A stretch of DNA of 64,000 bases from DATJLY01 sp963773665 (GTDB lineage Bacteria; Pseudomonadota; Alphaproteobacteria; ATCC43930; CGMCC-115725), in assembly GCA_963773665.1 (NCBI GenBank), contig CAVZBZ010000001.1, positions 682,001 through 746,000 of the forward strand, in the 5' to 3' direction. Shown here piece by piece: positions 18,765-28,800 of the stretch (positions within the stretch are counted from its first letter, which is position 1; the number at the start of each line of letters is the position of its first letter). Made by a program: the position numbers and the translations under genes. The notes under the pieces were generated by a model, which was not told the DNA's origin, made no database searches, and worked only from the letters and a program-made list of their open reading frames with translations.

Positions 18765-19850
18765 ATGGACGACGCGCTTGCGGCACGGCCGCGCAAGGGG
18801 CGCGGCGCGGTCAGCAACGAGGCCGGGCGGTTCGAGCCCGAACGGCGGCTCGCGACCGACGACGGCTGGGGCAGCGCCGACGAGGCGCCGCCGCATCTCG
18901 ACACGGTCTATGCCCGCGACACGGCCCGCACGATCATCACAAAGCAACGATTCGCCCGACGTGCCGTTCGAGCGCTCGATCAATCCCTATCGCGGCTGCG
19001 AGCACGGCTGCATCTATTGCTTCGCGCGGCCGACGCATGCCTATCTCGGGCTGTCGCCCGGGCTCGATTTCGAAAGCCGCATCTTCGTCAAGGAGGACGC
19101 GCCCGAGCTTCTGGCCGCCGAGCTGGCGAAGCCGGGGTATCAGTGCAAGGCGATCACGCTCGGCGCCAACACCGACGCCTATCAGCCGGCCGAGCGCAAG
19201 CTCGAACTGACGCGGCGCCTCATCGAGACGCTGCAGCGCCATCGCCATCCGGTCTGCCTCATCACCAAGTCGGCGCTCGTGCAGCGCGACATCGACCTGC
19301 TGGCGCCGATGGCGAAGGAGCGGCTCGCCGCGGTCGCGGTGTCGCTGACGACGCTCGACCGCACGCTGGCGCGCCGCATGGAGCCGCGCGCGGCCGCGCC
19401 CGAGCGCCGCCTCGAGACGATCGCGGCGCTCGCCGAGGCCGGCATCCCGGTCGCGGTGCTTGCCTCGCCGATGATCCCGGCGCTCAACGATATGGAACTG
19501 GAGCGCATCCTCGAAGCGGCGGCCAAGGCCGGCGCCACGAGCGCGGGCTATATCCTGCTGCGCCTGCCGCTCGAACTGGCGCCGATGTTCGAGGAATGGC
19601 TCGGGACCCACTACCCGGCGCGCGCGGCGCATGTCATGTCGCTTGATCCGCCAGAGCCGCGGCGGCAAGGCCTATCAATCGGAGTTCGGCACGCGCATGC
19701 GCGGCACCGGACCCTATGCCGAGATGCTGCGCCTGCGCTTCGAGGCCGCGCGCAAACGCTTCGGCCTCGACAAGGGCCGCGCCTGGCAGCTCGACACCAC
19801 GCGCTTTCGCCCGCCGGCGAAGAAGGGCGATCAGCTCGACTCTGTTTTGA
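18765..19850 (+). CDS. PA0069-family radical SAM protein (three frameshifts)
   Basis: Radical SAM/SPASM-like protein of the PA0069 family (related to spore photoproduct lyase-type proteins); reaction unknown. NPYRGCEHGCIYCFARPTH carries the CxxxCxxC [4Fe-4S] site. KAITLGANTDAYQP and VAVSLTTLDRTLARRMEPRA are typical. Extra single bases near 18950, 19651 and 19842 break the frame; correcting them gives 360 aa ending DQLDLF. ATG 18765 fits the family start (GRGAVSNEAGRFEPERR). The last lesion lies in the overlap with the convergent patatin gene. Confidence 0.92.
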
Positions 19851-20776
19851 GCGCCCGTCGCCGCGGCGGCCGCGCTGGCATGGATCGCAGCGCGGAGCGC
19901 CGGAATCATCTTCGCGGCGGCCGCCGCGCCGGCGCGGATCGAGTCGGCGGCGCCGTCGAAATCCAACGGGCCGACATGGCCGACCTCGGGCTCGATCGTC
20001 ACGTCGGCGGGGTCCTGCGCGAGCCGGAGCCGGCAGATGCGGTCCTGAATGATGTTGAGCGAGCGCGTGAGGACACCGAACACGCTCATGCCGCCGCCGT
20101 GACGGGCGAGAAAGCCGTGCACCACTCCTGCGCCGTGCGCATGGAGATCGAGCCGGTCTTCGGCGCCGTCGTCGGCGCCCGGCAGGATCCCCGTATTGAC
20201 GTTGACGCCGATGACGAGGCTCGCGCCGAGCGCGCGGCACAGCGAGACCGGCACCGGGTTGGAGAGCGCGCCGTCGATGAGCCGCCGGCCGCGAATCTCC
20301 ACCGGCGGAAAGATGCCGGGCACCGCATAGGAGGCGCGCAGGGCGTCGATCACGCTGCCCTGCTGCAGCCACACCTCCTCGCCGGTGCGCAGATCCGTCG
20401 CAACGCAAGCGAAGCGCCGCGCCATGCGCTCGATCGTCAGGTCCTGGAGCGCCGGCTTCAGGGCGCGTGCGATACGCTCGCCGGCGATGAGGCCGCCGCT
20501 GCCGAAATGGAAATCGAACAGCCGGCGCAGCCGCACCCGGTCGAGCCGGCGCGCCCAGTCCTCGAGGCGCGCGAGGCGGCCCTCGACATAGAGCGCGCCA
20601 GCGACCGCGCCGATCGACGTGCCGCACACGATGTCGGGGACGATGCCTGCGGCGTCGAGCGCCCGCAGCACGCCGATATGCGCCCAGCCGCGCGCCGCGC
20701 CGCTGCCGAGCGCTATGCCGATCTTGCGGTGGGGCTGGCCACGGCCAAGCGGCCGGCCGGCGGCGGCCTGCATCAT
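19831..20776 (-). CDS. Patatin-like phospholipase (RssA type)
   Basis: Lipid acyl hydrolase with a Ser-Asp dyad. The glycine-rich oxyanion loop GIALGSGAARGWAHIGVL, nucleophile elbow VCGTSIGAVAGAL (Ser about residue 54) and RRLIDGALSNPVPV (Asp) are present in order. As printed the frame runs on antisense to the radical SAM gene; removing the extra base near 19842 produces a stop at 19831, giving 314 aa, the usual RssA-type length. The two genes are then tail-to-tail with a 20-nt overlap. Confidence 0.9.
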
Positions 20777-20871
20777 GCCGATATCCTCTTCACCCCGGCG
20801 CGCGCCGCCTTGAGGTGGATCAACTGCGCCGCTTGTGAGGCGCGCGCGCCGGGCCGCATACTCCGCTCGGC

Positions 20872-21600
20872 ATGATCGTGCTGTTCACCGATTTCGGTCT
20901 TTTGGGCCCCTATACCGGGCAGGTGAAGGCGGTGCTCGCGCGCGATGCGCCGGGCGTGCCGGTCATCGATCTGTTCGCCGACGCGCCGGCGCAGAACCCG
21001 CGCGCGGCAGCCTATCTGCTTGCCGCATATGCGGCGTGGTTTCCGGCGCCGAGCGTGTTCCTCGCCGTCGTGGATCCGGGGGTGGGCGGGACGCGCGCGG
21101 CGCTCGCGGCATCGGCCGACGGGCGCTGGTATGTCGGACCCGACAACGGCCTGTTCGAGCCCGTGCTGCGCCGCGCATCCGAGGCGCAGCTGTGGGAGAT
21201 CACGTGGCGGCCCGAATTCTTGTCGGCGAGCTTTCACGGCCGCGACCTGTTCGCGCCTGCGGCAGCGCTCATCGCGCGCGGCGAGGCGCCGCAATGGGAG
21301 AAGCGCCCGGTCGAATCGGCGCGCCGGCCGCACTGGCCCGACGATCTTGCCGAGATCGTCTATGTCGATCGCTTCGGCAACGCCGTCACGGGCTTGCGCG
21401 CGGCGGTGCTTTCGCCCGATGTGCGGCTCGGCGCCGGCGGCCGCGCGATTGTGCGCGCACGCACTTTCTCGGACGTGCCGGCGGGTGCCGCGTTCTGGTA
21501 CGAGAACGCGAACGGGCTGGCCGAGATCGCGGTCAATCTCGGCCGCGCCGACGCAACGCTGGGCCTCGGCATCGGCAGCGCGATCGCTGTGGAAGGCTGA
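20872..21600 (+). CDS. DUF62 SAM hydroxide adenosyltransferase
   Basis: S-adenosyl-L-methionine hydrolase (adenosine-forming) of the DUF62/chlorinase-fluorinase superfamily, 242 aa. Opening IVLFTDFGLLGPYTGQVKAV, then VVDPGVGGTR, VGPDNGLFEPV, FHGRDLFAPAAA and VYVDRFGNAVTGL match family motifs. No 23-residue fluorinase loop is seen, so hydrolysis rather than halogenation is inferred. Intact. Confidence 0.9.
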   Translation: MIVLFTDFGLLGPYTGQVKAVLARDAPGVPVIDLFADAPAQNPRAAAYLLAAYAAWFPAPSVFLAVVDPGVGGTRAALAASADGRWYVGPDNGLFEPVLRRASEAQLWEITWRPEFLSASFHGRDLFAPAAALIARGEAPQWEKRPVESARRPHWPDDLAEIVYVDRFGNAVTGLRAAVLSPDVRLGAGGRAIVRARTFSDVPAGAAFWYENANGLAEIAVNLGRADATLGLGIGSAIAVEG

Positions 21601-21644
21601 GTTGACGCTTGCCTCGCGGCCGCGCGCCGTGGCACCTCTCATCC

Positions 21645-22271
21645 ATGCCGGATTTCGCGCTCGAGAAACGGTTTCCCGGAATCGTCTGCGGCATCGACGA
21701 GGCCGGGCGCGGGCCGCTTGCGGGGCCGGTCGTGGCCGCCGCCGTGGTGCTCGACCGGCGCCGCATCCCGCGGAGCTTGCGCGACGGGCTCGACGATTCG
21801 AAGAAGCTCGCGCCCGAGGAGCGCGAGGAATTTTATCTGATCCTGCGCCGCTCGGCCGTGGCGATCGGGCTTGGCGCCGCGAGCGCCGCCGAGATCGACC
21901 GCATCAACATCCTGCGCGCGACGCTCGCCGCCATGTGCCGCGCCGTGACGGCGCTTGGCATGACGCCGGCCGTGGCGCTCGTCGACGGCAACGTGCCGCC
22001 GCCGCTCTCGTGCCCGGTCGAGACGGTGATCGGCGGCGACGGGCTGTCGCTCTCGATCGCGGCGGCGTCGGTCGTCGCCAAGGTGACGCGCGACCGGCTG
22101 ATGCGGCGGCTCGCGCTGCGCTATGGCGGCTATGGCTGGACGACCAATGTCGGCTACGGCACCGAGGAGCATCGCGCAGCCTTGCTCGCGCTTGGCCCGA
22201 CGCCGCACCACCGCCGCAGTTTCGCGCCGTTGCAGCTCGGCTTCGAGTTCGATTGCAGCGGGACCCTCTGA
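21645..22271 (+). CDS. rnhB: Ribonuclease HII
   Basis: Removes RNA from RNA/DNA hybrids and single ribonucleotides. 208 aa; CGIDEAGRGPLAGPVVAAA holds the first two catalytic acids, LVDGN the third, and SLSIAAASVVAKVTRDRLM the fourth-site region. ATG 21645 chosen because the conserved strand begins soon after; an in-frame ATG at 21609 adds 12 residues. Followed by ccrM. Confidence 0.96.
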   Translation: MPDFALEKRFPGIVCGIDEAGRGPLAGPVVAAAVVLDRRRIPRSLRDGLDDSKKLAPEEREEFYLILRRSAVAIGLGAASAAEIDRINILRATLAAMCRAVTALGMTPAVALVDGNVPPPLSCPVETVIGGDGLSLSIAAASVVAKVTRDRLMRRLALRYGGYGWTTNVGYGTEEHRAALLALGPTPHHRRSFAPLQLGFEFDCSGTL

Positions 22272-22276
22272 AAGGT

Positions 22277-22341
22277 TAAGGCCGGCTTTACAAGTCGCAC
22301 CCTAAGCCTCTGACTCCACAAAGTTATTGCGCCCCGAGTCG
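22277..22341 (+). promoter_or_regulatory. Candidate CtrA box and two GANTC sites upstream of ccrM
   Basis: TTAA-N7-TTTA at 22277-22291 is one base from the CtrA consensus TTAA-N7-TTAA. GACTC at 22313-22317 and GAGTC at 22337-22341 are CcrM recognition sites. In Caulobacter ccrM transcription depends on CtrA and its leader carries GANTC sites; the same logic is inferred here. Confidence 0.55.
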
Positions 22342-22384
22342 CGCTCGGGCAGGATGCGCCGCCGCGAACCTTGAGGTGGCGCGC

Positions 22385-23440
22385 ATGGACGAGGTGCTGG
22401 TCGGCGACGCGATCGCGCTCATGGCGGGGCTGCCCGAGGCGTCGTTCGACCTCGTCTTCGCCGATCCGCCCTACAACCTTCAGCTCGCGCACGAGCTGAA
22501 GCGCCCGAACCTGACGCGCGTCGACGGCGTCGAGGACGATTGGGACAAGTTCGAGGATTTCGCCGCCTATGACCGCTTCACCCGCGCCTGGCTCGAAGCG
22601 GCGCGGCGCGTGCTCAAGCCCGACGGCACGCTCTGGGTGATCGGCACCTATCACAATATATATCGCGTGGGATCGATCGTGCAGGACCTCGGCTACTGGA
22701 TGCTGAACGACATCGTCTGGCGCAAGTCGAACCCGATGCCGAATTTCCGCGGCCGCCGTTTCACCAACGCGCACGAGACGCTGCTGTGGTGCGCGCGCTC
22801 GCGCGACAGTCGCCACACCTTCAACTACCATGCGATGAAGGCGCTCAACGAGGATTTGCAGATGCGGAGCGACTGGCTCATTCCGCTGTGCGGCGGGCCG
22901 GAGCGGCTGAAGCTCGCCGGCAAGAAGGCGCACCCGACCCAGAAGCCCGAAGCGCTGCTGCACCGCGTGCTGATGGCGGCGACGCGGCGCGGCGATGCGG
23001 TGCTCGATCCCTTCTTCGGCACCGGCACGACCGGTGCTGTGGCACAGCGCCTCGGCCGCCACTGGTTCGGCATCGAGCGCGACGAGAGCTACGCGGCGAT
23101 CGCACGCGAGCGCATCGCGGCGGTCGAGCCCGCGCCCTCCGATCTCGTCGAGACCGCGGAAAAGCGCGACCAGAAACGCGTGCCGTTCGGCGCGCTCGTC
23201 GAGCATGGCCTCGTGCGCCCCGGCGAGATCCTGTTCGACGCGCGGCGGCGCTGGACGGCAAAAGTGCGCGCCGACGGCACGCTCATCTCGGCCGAGACGC
23301 GCGGCTCCATTCACAAGGTCGCGGCCGAGGTGCAGGGCGCGCCCGCCTGCAACGGCTGGGAATTCTGGTACGTCGAGCGCAAGGGCCGCGCCGTCCCGAT
23401 CGAATTCTTCCGGCAGCAGATGCGCGCGGAGTTGGGCTAG
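22385..23440 (+). CDS. ccrM: Cell-cycle DNA adenine methyltransferase CcrM (GANTC)
   Basis: Adenine-N6 methyltransferase of GANTC sites that marks chromosome replication state. FADPPYNLQL is the catalytic motif IV (about residue 24); DPFFGTGTTGAVAQRLGRHW is the SAM-binding motif I, placed after it as in beta-class enzymes. NDIVWRKSNPMPNFRGRRF and the C-terminal DNA-binding extension (IHKVAAEVQGAPACNGWEFW) match CcrM. 351 aa from ATG 22385; a GTG at 22376 is in frame. Its 3' end overlaps mutY by 4 nt. Confidence 0.96.
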   Translation: MDEVLVGDAIALMAGLPEASFDLVFADPPYNLQLAHELKRPNLTRVDGVEDDWDKFEDFAAYDRFTRAWLEAARRVLKPDGTLWVIGTYHNIYRVGSIVQDLGYWMLNDIVWRKSNPMPNFRGRRFTNAHETLLWCARSRDSRHTFNYHAMKALNEDLQMRSDWLIPLCGGPERLKLAGKKAHPTQKPEALLHRVLMAATRRGDAVLDPFFGTGTTGAVAQRLGRHWFGIERDESYAAIARERIAAVEPAPSDLVETAEKRDQKRVPFGALVEHGLVRPGEILFDARRRWTAKVRADGTLISAETRGSIHKVAAEVQGAPACNGWEFWYVERKGRAVPIEFFRQQMRAELG

Positions 23441-24489
23441 CGCCGCGCCGCGCCGCGCGCGTGCGCGATCACCTTTTTCATCACGCTCGGCAGCGCGTGC
23501 TCGCCGAGTTGTTGCGGCGCGACCCAGATGCCGGCGGCCTTCTTCTTCACCGCGCCTGCGAGCACGAACAGCTCGAGATGGAAGTGCGTGAAAGTGTGGC
23601 GCACGGTTTCCGGGATGCGCGTCCAGCGCGCGCGAACGGGCGCCAAAACCTTCGCTTCGTCGGCCGACCAGGGGGCGCTCCGCCATTCGGTCGAGGGCAC
23701 TTCCATCATGCCGCCCAAAAGACCTTTATCCGGGCGGCGGCGCAGCAGCACCGCGCCGTCATCGCGCACCGCCCAGAACGCCACGCCAAACCGCGTCGGT
23801 TTTTTGGCCGGGGCGCGGCGCGCCGGAAGATTTTCGGCGATGCCCTGCGCGCGCGCCTTGCACGGACGCCGCCACGGGCAGAGAACGCAGCGCGGATTCT
23901 GGGGCACGCAGATCGTGGCGCCCAGATCCATCGCCGCCTGCGCATAATCGCCCGCGCGTTTTTGCGGCACGAGCGCGGCGGCGAGGCGGCGCAATTTCGG
24001 CTTCGCTTCGGGCAGCTTCTCCGTCACCGCGTAGAGCCGCGCCATCACCCGCTCGACATTGCCGTCGACGGCAGCTTCCTTGCGGCCGAACGCGATCGCC
24101 GCAATGGCGGCGGCGGTGTAGGGGCCGATGCCCGGCAGAGCGCGCAGGCCCGCCTCGGTATCGGGAAATGCCCCGCCGTCGCGGCGCGCCACCTCGCGCG
24201 CGCAGGCGTGCAGATTGCGCGCGCGGGCGTAGTAGCCCAAGCCCTGCCAAGCATGCAGCACCTCGTCGAGCGAAGCGGAAGCGAGCGCCGAAACGTCGGG
24301 CCAGCGCTGAAGGAACGCATCGAAATAGGGCATGACGGCGGCGACCGTGGTCTGTTGCAGCATCACCTCGCTGAGCCAGACGCGATACGGATCGGGCCGC
24401 TCGCCGGGCAGCGCACGCCAGGGGAGGACGCGGCGGTGCCGGTCGTACCAAATGAGGAGCGTTTTGGCGCTGGGAGCGTTCGACGGCAT
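23437..24489 (-). CDS. mutY: Adenine DNA glycosylase MutY
   Basis: Removes adenine mispaired with 8-oxoguanine. 350 aa: SEVMLQQTTVAAVMPYF contains the catalytic Glu, LPGIGPYTAAAIAAIAFG the helix-hairpin-helix with VDGNVERVMARL the catalytic Asp, and CVPQNPRCVLCPWRRPC the [4Fe-4S] loop (CX6CX2CX5C spacing seen). The C-terminal NUDIX-like 8-oxoG-recognition domain follows. Intact; divergent from the DciA-like gene. Confidence 0.96.
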   Translation of the reverse strand: MPSNAPSAKTLLIWYDRHRRVLPWRALPGERPDPYRVWLSEVMLQQTTVAAVMPYFDAFLQRWPDVSALASASLDEVLHAWQGLGYYARARNLHACAREVARRDGGAFPDTEAGLRALPGIGPYTAAAIAAIAFGRKEAAVDGNVERVMARLYAVTEKLPEAKPKLRRLAAALVPQKRAGDYAQAAMDLGATICVPQNPRCVLCPWRRPCKARAQGIAENLPARRAPAKKPTRFGVAFWAVRDDGAVLLRRRPDKGLLGGMMEVPSTEWRSAPWSADEAKVLAPVRARWTRIPETVRHTFTHFHLELFVLAGAVKKKAAGIWVAPQQLGEHALPSVMKKVIAHARGAARR

Positions 24490-24506
24490 CGCGCAGGGCC
24501 GCTACC

Positions 24507-25010
24507 ATGGCGGCGCGCGAGGAGGCAAGTGTGGAGAAGCGACACGGGTGGATGCGGGCACTGGCCGGCGAGGTCGCGAAGGTCGCCGGGCCGGTCCTGG
24601 GCAAGCGCGGCTTCGCCACGGCCCAGCTCGTGACGCAATGGGAAGCGGTGGTGGGCGCCGAGTGGGCGCAAAAACTCGGGCCCGAGCGGCTCGACTTCCC
24701 GCGCGGCGAGCGCCAGGGCGGCACCTTGCGGCTTCGCGCCGCCCCCGGCGCCGCGCTCGAGGCGCAACATTGCACCCCCCTCCTGCTCGAGCGGATCAAC
24801 GGCTTTTTCGGATACCGCGCGATCGAGCGGATCATGTTCGTCCAGGGCCCGCCGCTGCGCACCGTGCGCAAGGCCAAGCCGCTGGCCCCGCTGCCGCCGC
24901 ACGACCGGGCTGCGCTTGACCAGCGCCTGGTCGCCATCGAGGATCCCGCCCTGTGCGACGCCCTGCGCCGGCTCGGCGAGGCGGTCATGGCGCCCAAACA
25001 GGCGGAGTGA
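24507..25010 (+). CDS. DUF721 protein, DciA-like
   Basis: 167-aa DUF721-domain protein. DciA, a member of this group, loads the replicative helicase in bacteria lacking DnaC. VTQWEAVVGAEWAQKLGPER and GGTLRLRAAPGAALEAQH are the recognisable strands. DUF721 proteins commonly sit between mutY and a thioredoxin-fold gene in alphaproteobacteria, as here. Assignment to DciA itself is an inference. Confidence 0.8.
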   Translation: MAAREEASVEKRHGWMRALAGEVAKVAGPVLGKRGFATAQLVTQWEAVVGAEWAQKLGPERLDFPRGERQGGTLRLRAAPGAALEAQHCTPLLLERINGFFGYRAIERIMFVQGPPLRTVRKAKPLAPLPPHDRAALDQRLVAIEDPALCDALRRLGEAVMAPKQAE

Positions 25011-25075
25011 GCGGCCCGGCTTGCAATGCCGCACGACAACCCTTAGCATCAACATCTGGTGGATCGGAGCGCGTA

Positions 25076-25822
25076 ATGCGTCATATCTGGTGGATCTCCG
25101 CCGCATTCGTCGTTTCCTTCGCGGGCCTCGCACGGGCCCAGACGGTCCCCGCCCCCGCGCCCGACGACATCGCGCTGGGCAAGCCCGACGCGCCCATCGC
25201 GATCTACGAATTCGCCTCGCTCACCTGCCCGCACTGCGCCGAGTTCGACGCCGAGACGCTGCCCAAGGTGCGGACCGAATGGATCGACACCGGCAAGGCG
25301 CGGCTCGTCTTTCGCGACTATCCGCTCGACCAGAATGCGCTCAAGGCGGCGATGATCGCGCGCTGTGCGCCGCCCGACCAGTTCTTCAATTTCATCGACG
25401 TGCTGTTCAAGAGCCAGCTCAACTGGGCCGTCGGATCGCCCGACCAGGTGACGCAGGCGCTGTCGCGCATCGCGCGCCTGGGCGGCATCGGCGAGGACAA
25501 GTTCAACCAGTGCCTCAACGACAAGGCCTTGTCCGACCGCATCCTCGGCGAGCGGCTTGCCGGGCAGAACCAGTACGGCGTCAACTCGACGCCGACCTTC
25601 TTCGTCAACGGCAACAAGGTAGTGGGCGCGCTGCCCTACGAGCAGTTCGACAAGGAGCTCGAAGCGGCGATGCCGGGCGGCGCCCTCGCGGCCGCGGCAA
25701 CGCCTGCGCCGTCGGGACCGAGCACGCCGGCGGCCGCGCCGCCCGCGCCGCCGCCGGCGCCAGCGCCAGCGCCAGAAAGCTGGTTCAAACGCTGGTACCA
25801 CGCCCTCATGAGCTACCTATGA
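25076..25822 (+). CDS. Periplasmic DsbA-family thiol-disulfide protein
   Basis: 248 aa with signal peptide (AAFVVSFAGLARA-Q). Thioredoxin fold with active site ASLTCPHCAEFDAE (CPHC, about residue 60) and the cis-Pro segment YGVNSTPTFFVNG. The C-terminal 45 residues are a Pro/Ala tail ending SWFKRWYHALMSYL. Probably a thiol oxidoreductase (ScsC/DsbG-like groups are alternatives). Located between dciA-like and smc, the usual alphaproteobacterial position. Confidence 0.9.
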   Translation: MRHIWWISAAFVVSFAGLARAQTVPAPAPDDIALGKPDAPIAIYEFASLTCPHCAEFDAETLPKVRTEWIDTGKARLVFRDYPLDQNALKAAMIARCAPPDQFFNFIDVLFKSQLNWAVGSPDQVTQALSRIARLGGIGEDKFNQCLNDKALSDRILGERLAGQNQYGVNSTPTFFVNGNKVVGALPYEQFDKELEAAMPGGALAAAATPAPSGPSTPAAAPPAPPPAPAPAPESWFKRWYHALMSYL

Positions 25823-25838
25823 CCGCAACAACATTCGA

Positions 25839-28800
25839 GTGACCCGCGTGCACTTCGCCAAGCTCCGGCTCGCCGGCTTCAAATCCTTCGTCGAACCAAC
25901 CGAACTCGCGATCGAGCCGGGCCTCACCGGCATCGTCGGGCCCAATGGCTGCGGCAAGTCGAACCTTGTCGACGCGCTGTCCTGGGCGATGGGCGAGACC
26001 TCGGCAAAGCGCATGCGCGGCGGCGAGATGGACGACGTCATCTTCGGCGGCACGTCCGACCGCCCGGCGCGCAATTTCGCCGAGGTGACGCTCCTCCTCG
26101 AGAATTCGAAGCGCGACGCGCCAAGACCCTATGACGATTGCGACGAGATCGAGGTCGTGCGCCGCATCGAGCGTGGCGAGGGCTCGGCCTACAAGGTGAA
26201 CGGCCGCGAGGTGCGCGCGCGCGACGTGCAGCTTCTGTTCGCCGACGCCGCCACCGGCGCGCAATCGCCGGCGATCGTGAGCCAGGGCCGCATCGGCGCG
26301 ATCATCGCCGCCAAGCCCGCCGACCGCCGCGCCGTGCTCGAGGAGGCGGCGGGCATCACCGGCCTGCACGCGCGCCGCCACGAGGCCGAGCTGCGTTTGA
26401 AGGCCGCGGAAGCCAATCTGCTGCGGCTCGAGGACGTGCTGACGACGCTCAACACGCAACTCGACGGCTTGAGGAAGCAGGCGCGCCAGGCGTCGCGCTA
26501 TCGCCGCCTTTCGGACCACATCCGCCGCGCCGAGGCGGTGGTGCTGCACCTGAAATGGCGCCTCGCAGCGGCCGAGCGCGAGGAAGCGGCCGAGCGTCTG
26601 CGCCGCGCCGAGCGCGACGTGGCCGACCGCACCGCCGAGCAGCGCGCGGCCGAGCGCGCGCGCGAGGAGGCGGCCGAATCGCTCCCCGACCTGCGCCGCG
26701 CCGACGCCTCGGCGGCGGCGGAATTGCAGCGCCTCGTTCACGCGCGCACCGCGCTCGAGGAAGAAGAGCGCCGCGTCGCGCACGCCCGCGCGGCGGCGGA
26801 GAGCCGCATCGCCCAGACCACCGCCGACATGGCGCGCGAGGCGGAGCTTGCCGACGACGCGCGCGCGGCGCTCGCGCGGCTCGAGGCCGAGCGCGCCGAG
26901 CTTTTGGCGGCGCAGGCGCACGAGAGCGAGGCCGAGGCTGAAGCAGCCGCGACGCTTGCTGCGGCGCAGACCGAGGCGGCGGCGCTCGAGAGCGAGCTGG
27001 CGCGGCTCAGCGAGGAATTGGCCGCGGCCGAAGCGCGCCGCGCCGCGCTTGCGACAAGGCGCGAGGAAGCGCATGAGCGCGCCGAGCGCTTGGCGTCGCG
27101 CGTCGCATCGCTCCAAGGCGAGCGCACGCAAGTCGAAGCGCAAACGATCGCGGCGTGGCGCGTCGAAGAAACCGCGCACCACGTGCGCGAGGCCGAAACG
27201 CACGTAGCGGCGGCGCGGCTTGCCGCGGAAACGGCGGAGCAGGAACTGCGCGCCGCCAACGCTGCGGAAGCCTTGGCCCGCGCGCCGCTCGAGGCGGCCG
27301 AGGCGCGCCGCGCCAAGCTGCGCACCGAGGCGCAGGCGCTGTCCGAGCTGCTCGCCGCGGCAAGCGACAAGCGCTATCCCCCGGTGCTCGACCGCATCGC
27401 CGTGACAGCAGGCTACGAGGCGGCGCTGGGCGCGGCCTTGGGCGACGATCTCGCGGCGCCGCTCGAGAGCGAGGCGCCCACTCATTGGCGCAGCCTCGCC
27501 GATTACGACGCGCCGCAGAATTTGCCCGACGGCTGCACGCCGCTGACTGCGGAAGTGACCGCGCCCGCGGCGCTCGCGCGACGCCTTGCGCAGATCGGCA
27601 TCGTCGCCGACTGGGAGACGGGCGAGCGGCTGCAAGGGACGCTGAAGCCCGGCCAGCGGCTCGTCAGCCGCGACGGCGCGTTGTGGCGCTGGGACGGATT
27701 GAAGCGCGCCGCGAGCACGCCGACCGCTTCGGCGCAGCGCCTGCGCCAGAGGAACCGCCTCGCCGAGATCGAGGATTCCTTGCGCGAGCTCGACGCGGAC
27801 ATCGCGCGGCTTGCCGAGGCTTTCGCCGCAGCACAGGGCGCAACCCGGCGCCATGCCGAGGCCGAGCGCGCGGCGCGCGAGGCGGCGAGGGGCGCGCTCG
27901 ACCGGTTGGCCTCGGCGCGCGACCGCGACACGGAACTGGCGCGCGAATCATCCGCCATCGCCGCGCGGCTCGAGGCGCTCACGAGCGCAGCCGAGCGTCT
28001 TTCCGCCGATCTTGCCGAGGCACGCCGCGAAGCCGCCGCGGCTGGCGATGCGCTGGACGGGCTGCCCGATCCGGCGCGCGCGCGCGCCACGATCGAGGAA
28101 TTGCGTCAGCGTTTGGCCGAGCGGCGCCTGAACCACCTCGCCTGCCAGGGCGAATACGACCGGCTGAAACGCGAAGCGGAATTGCGGCGCGAGCGGCTCG
28201 GCGCGGTCGGGAGCGAGCTTCAGTCCTGGCACGGCCGCGCCGAGGCGGCCGAGCGCCAGCGCCATACGCTCGAGCAACGGCTCGAAGCGCTCCACGCCGA
28301 GATCGCGGCCCTGTCGCGGCGCCCCTCTGAGATCGAACAGCAGCGCGCGGCGCTTGCCGACCTGATCGAAGCCGCAACGGCGCGGCGCAGCGAGGCGGGC
28401 GATGCGCTGGCCACGGGCGAGACCCGGCTCACCGCCGCCGAGCGCGCCGCCAAATCGTGCGACGCGGCGCTGGCCGAGGTGCGCGAGGAGCGCGTCCGCT
28501 GCGAGGGCTATCGCGACCAGGCCGAAGAAGCAGGGCGCGCGCTCGCGGCGCTCATCGCCGAGCGGCTCGACTGCGCGCCCGGCGAGGCGCTCGAGGCGGC
28601 CGGAATATCATCCGACGAAACCTTGCCCGATCTCGCCGACGCGACGCACCGCTTCGAGCGGCTGACGCGCGAGCGCGAGAACATGGGGCCCGTCAACCTC
28701 GTCGCCGAAGAGGAGGCGCGCGAGGTCGAGGAGAAGCTCCAGATTCTGACCAGCGAGCGCGACGACCTCACCGCCGCCATCGCCAAGCTGCGCCAGGGCA

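Noticed and set aside
20872..21600. Fluorinase or chlorinase
   Set aside because: The DUF62 protein lacks the extra loop seen in fluorinase, and nothing nearby suggests halogenated product synthesis.
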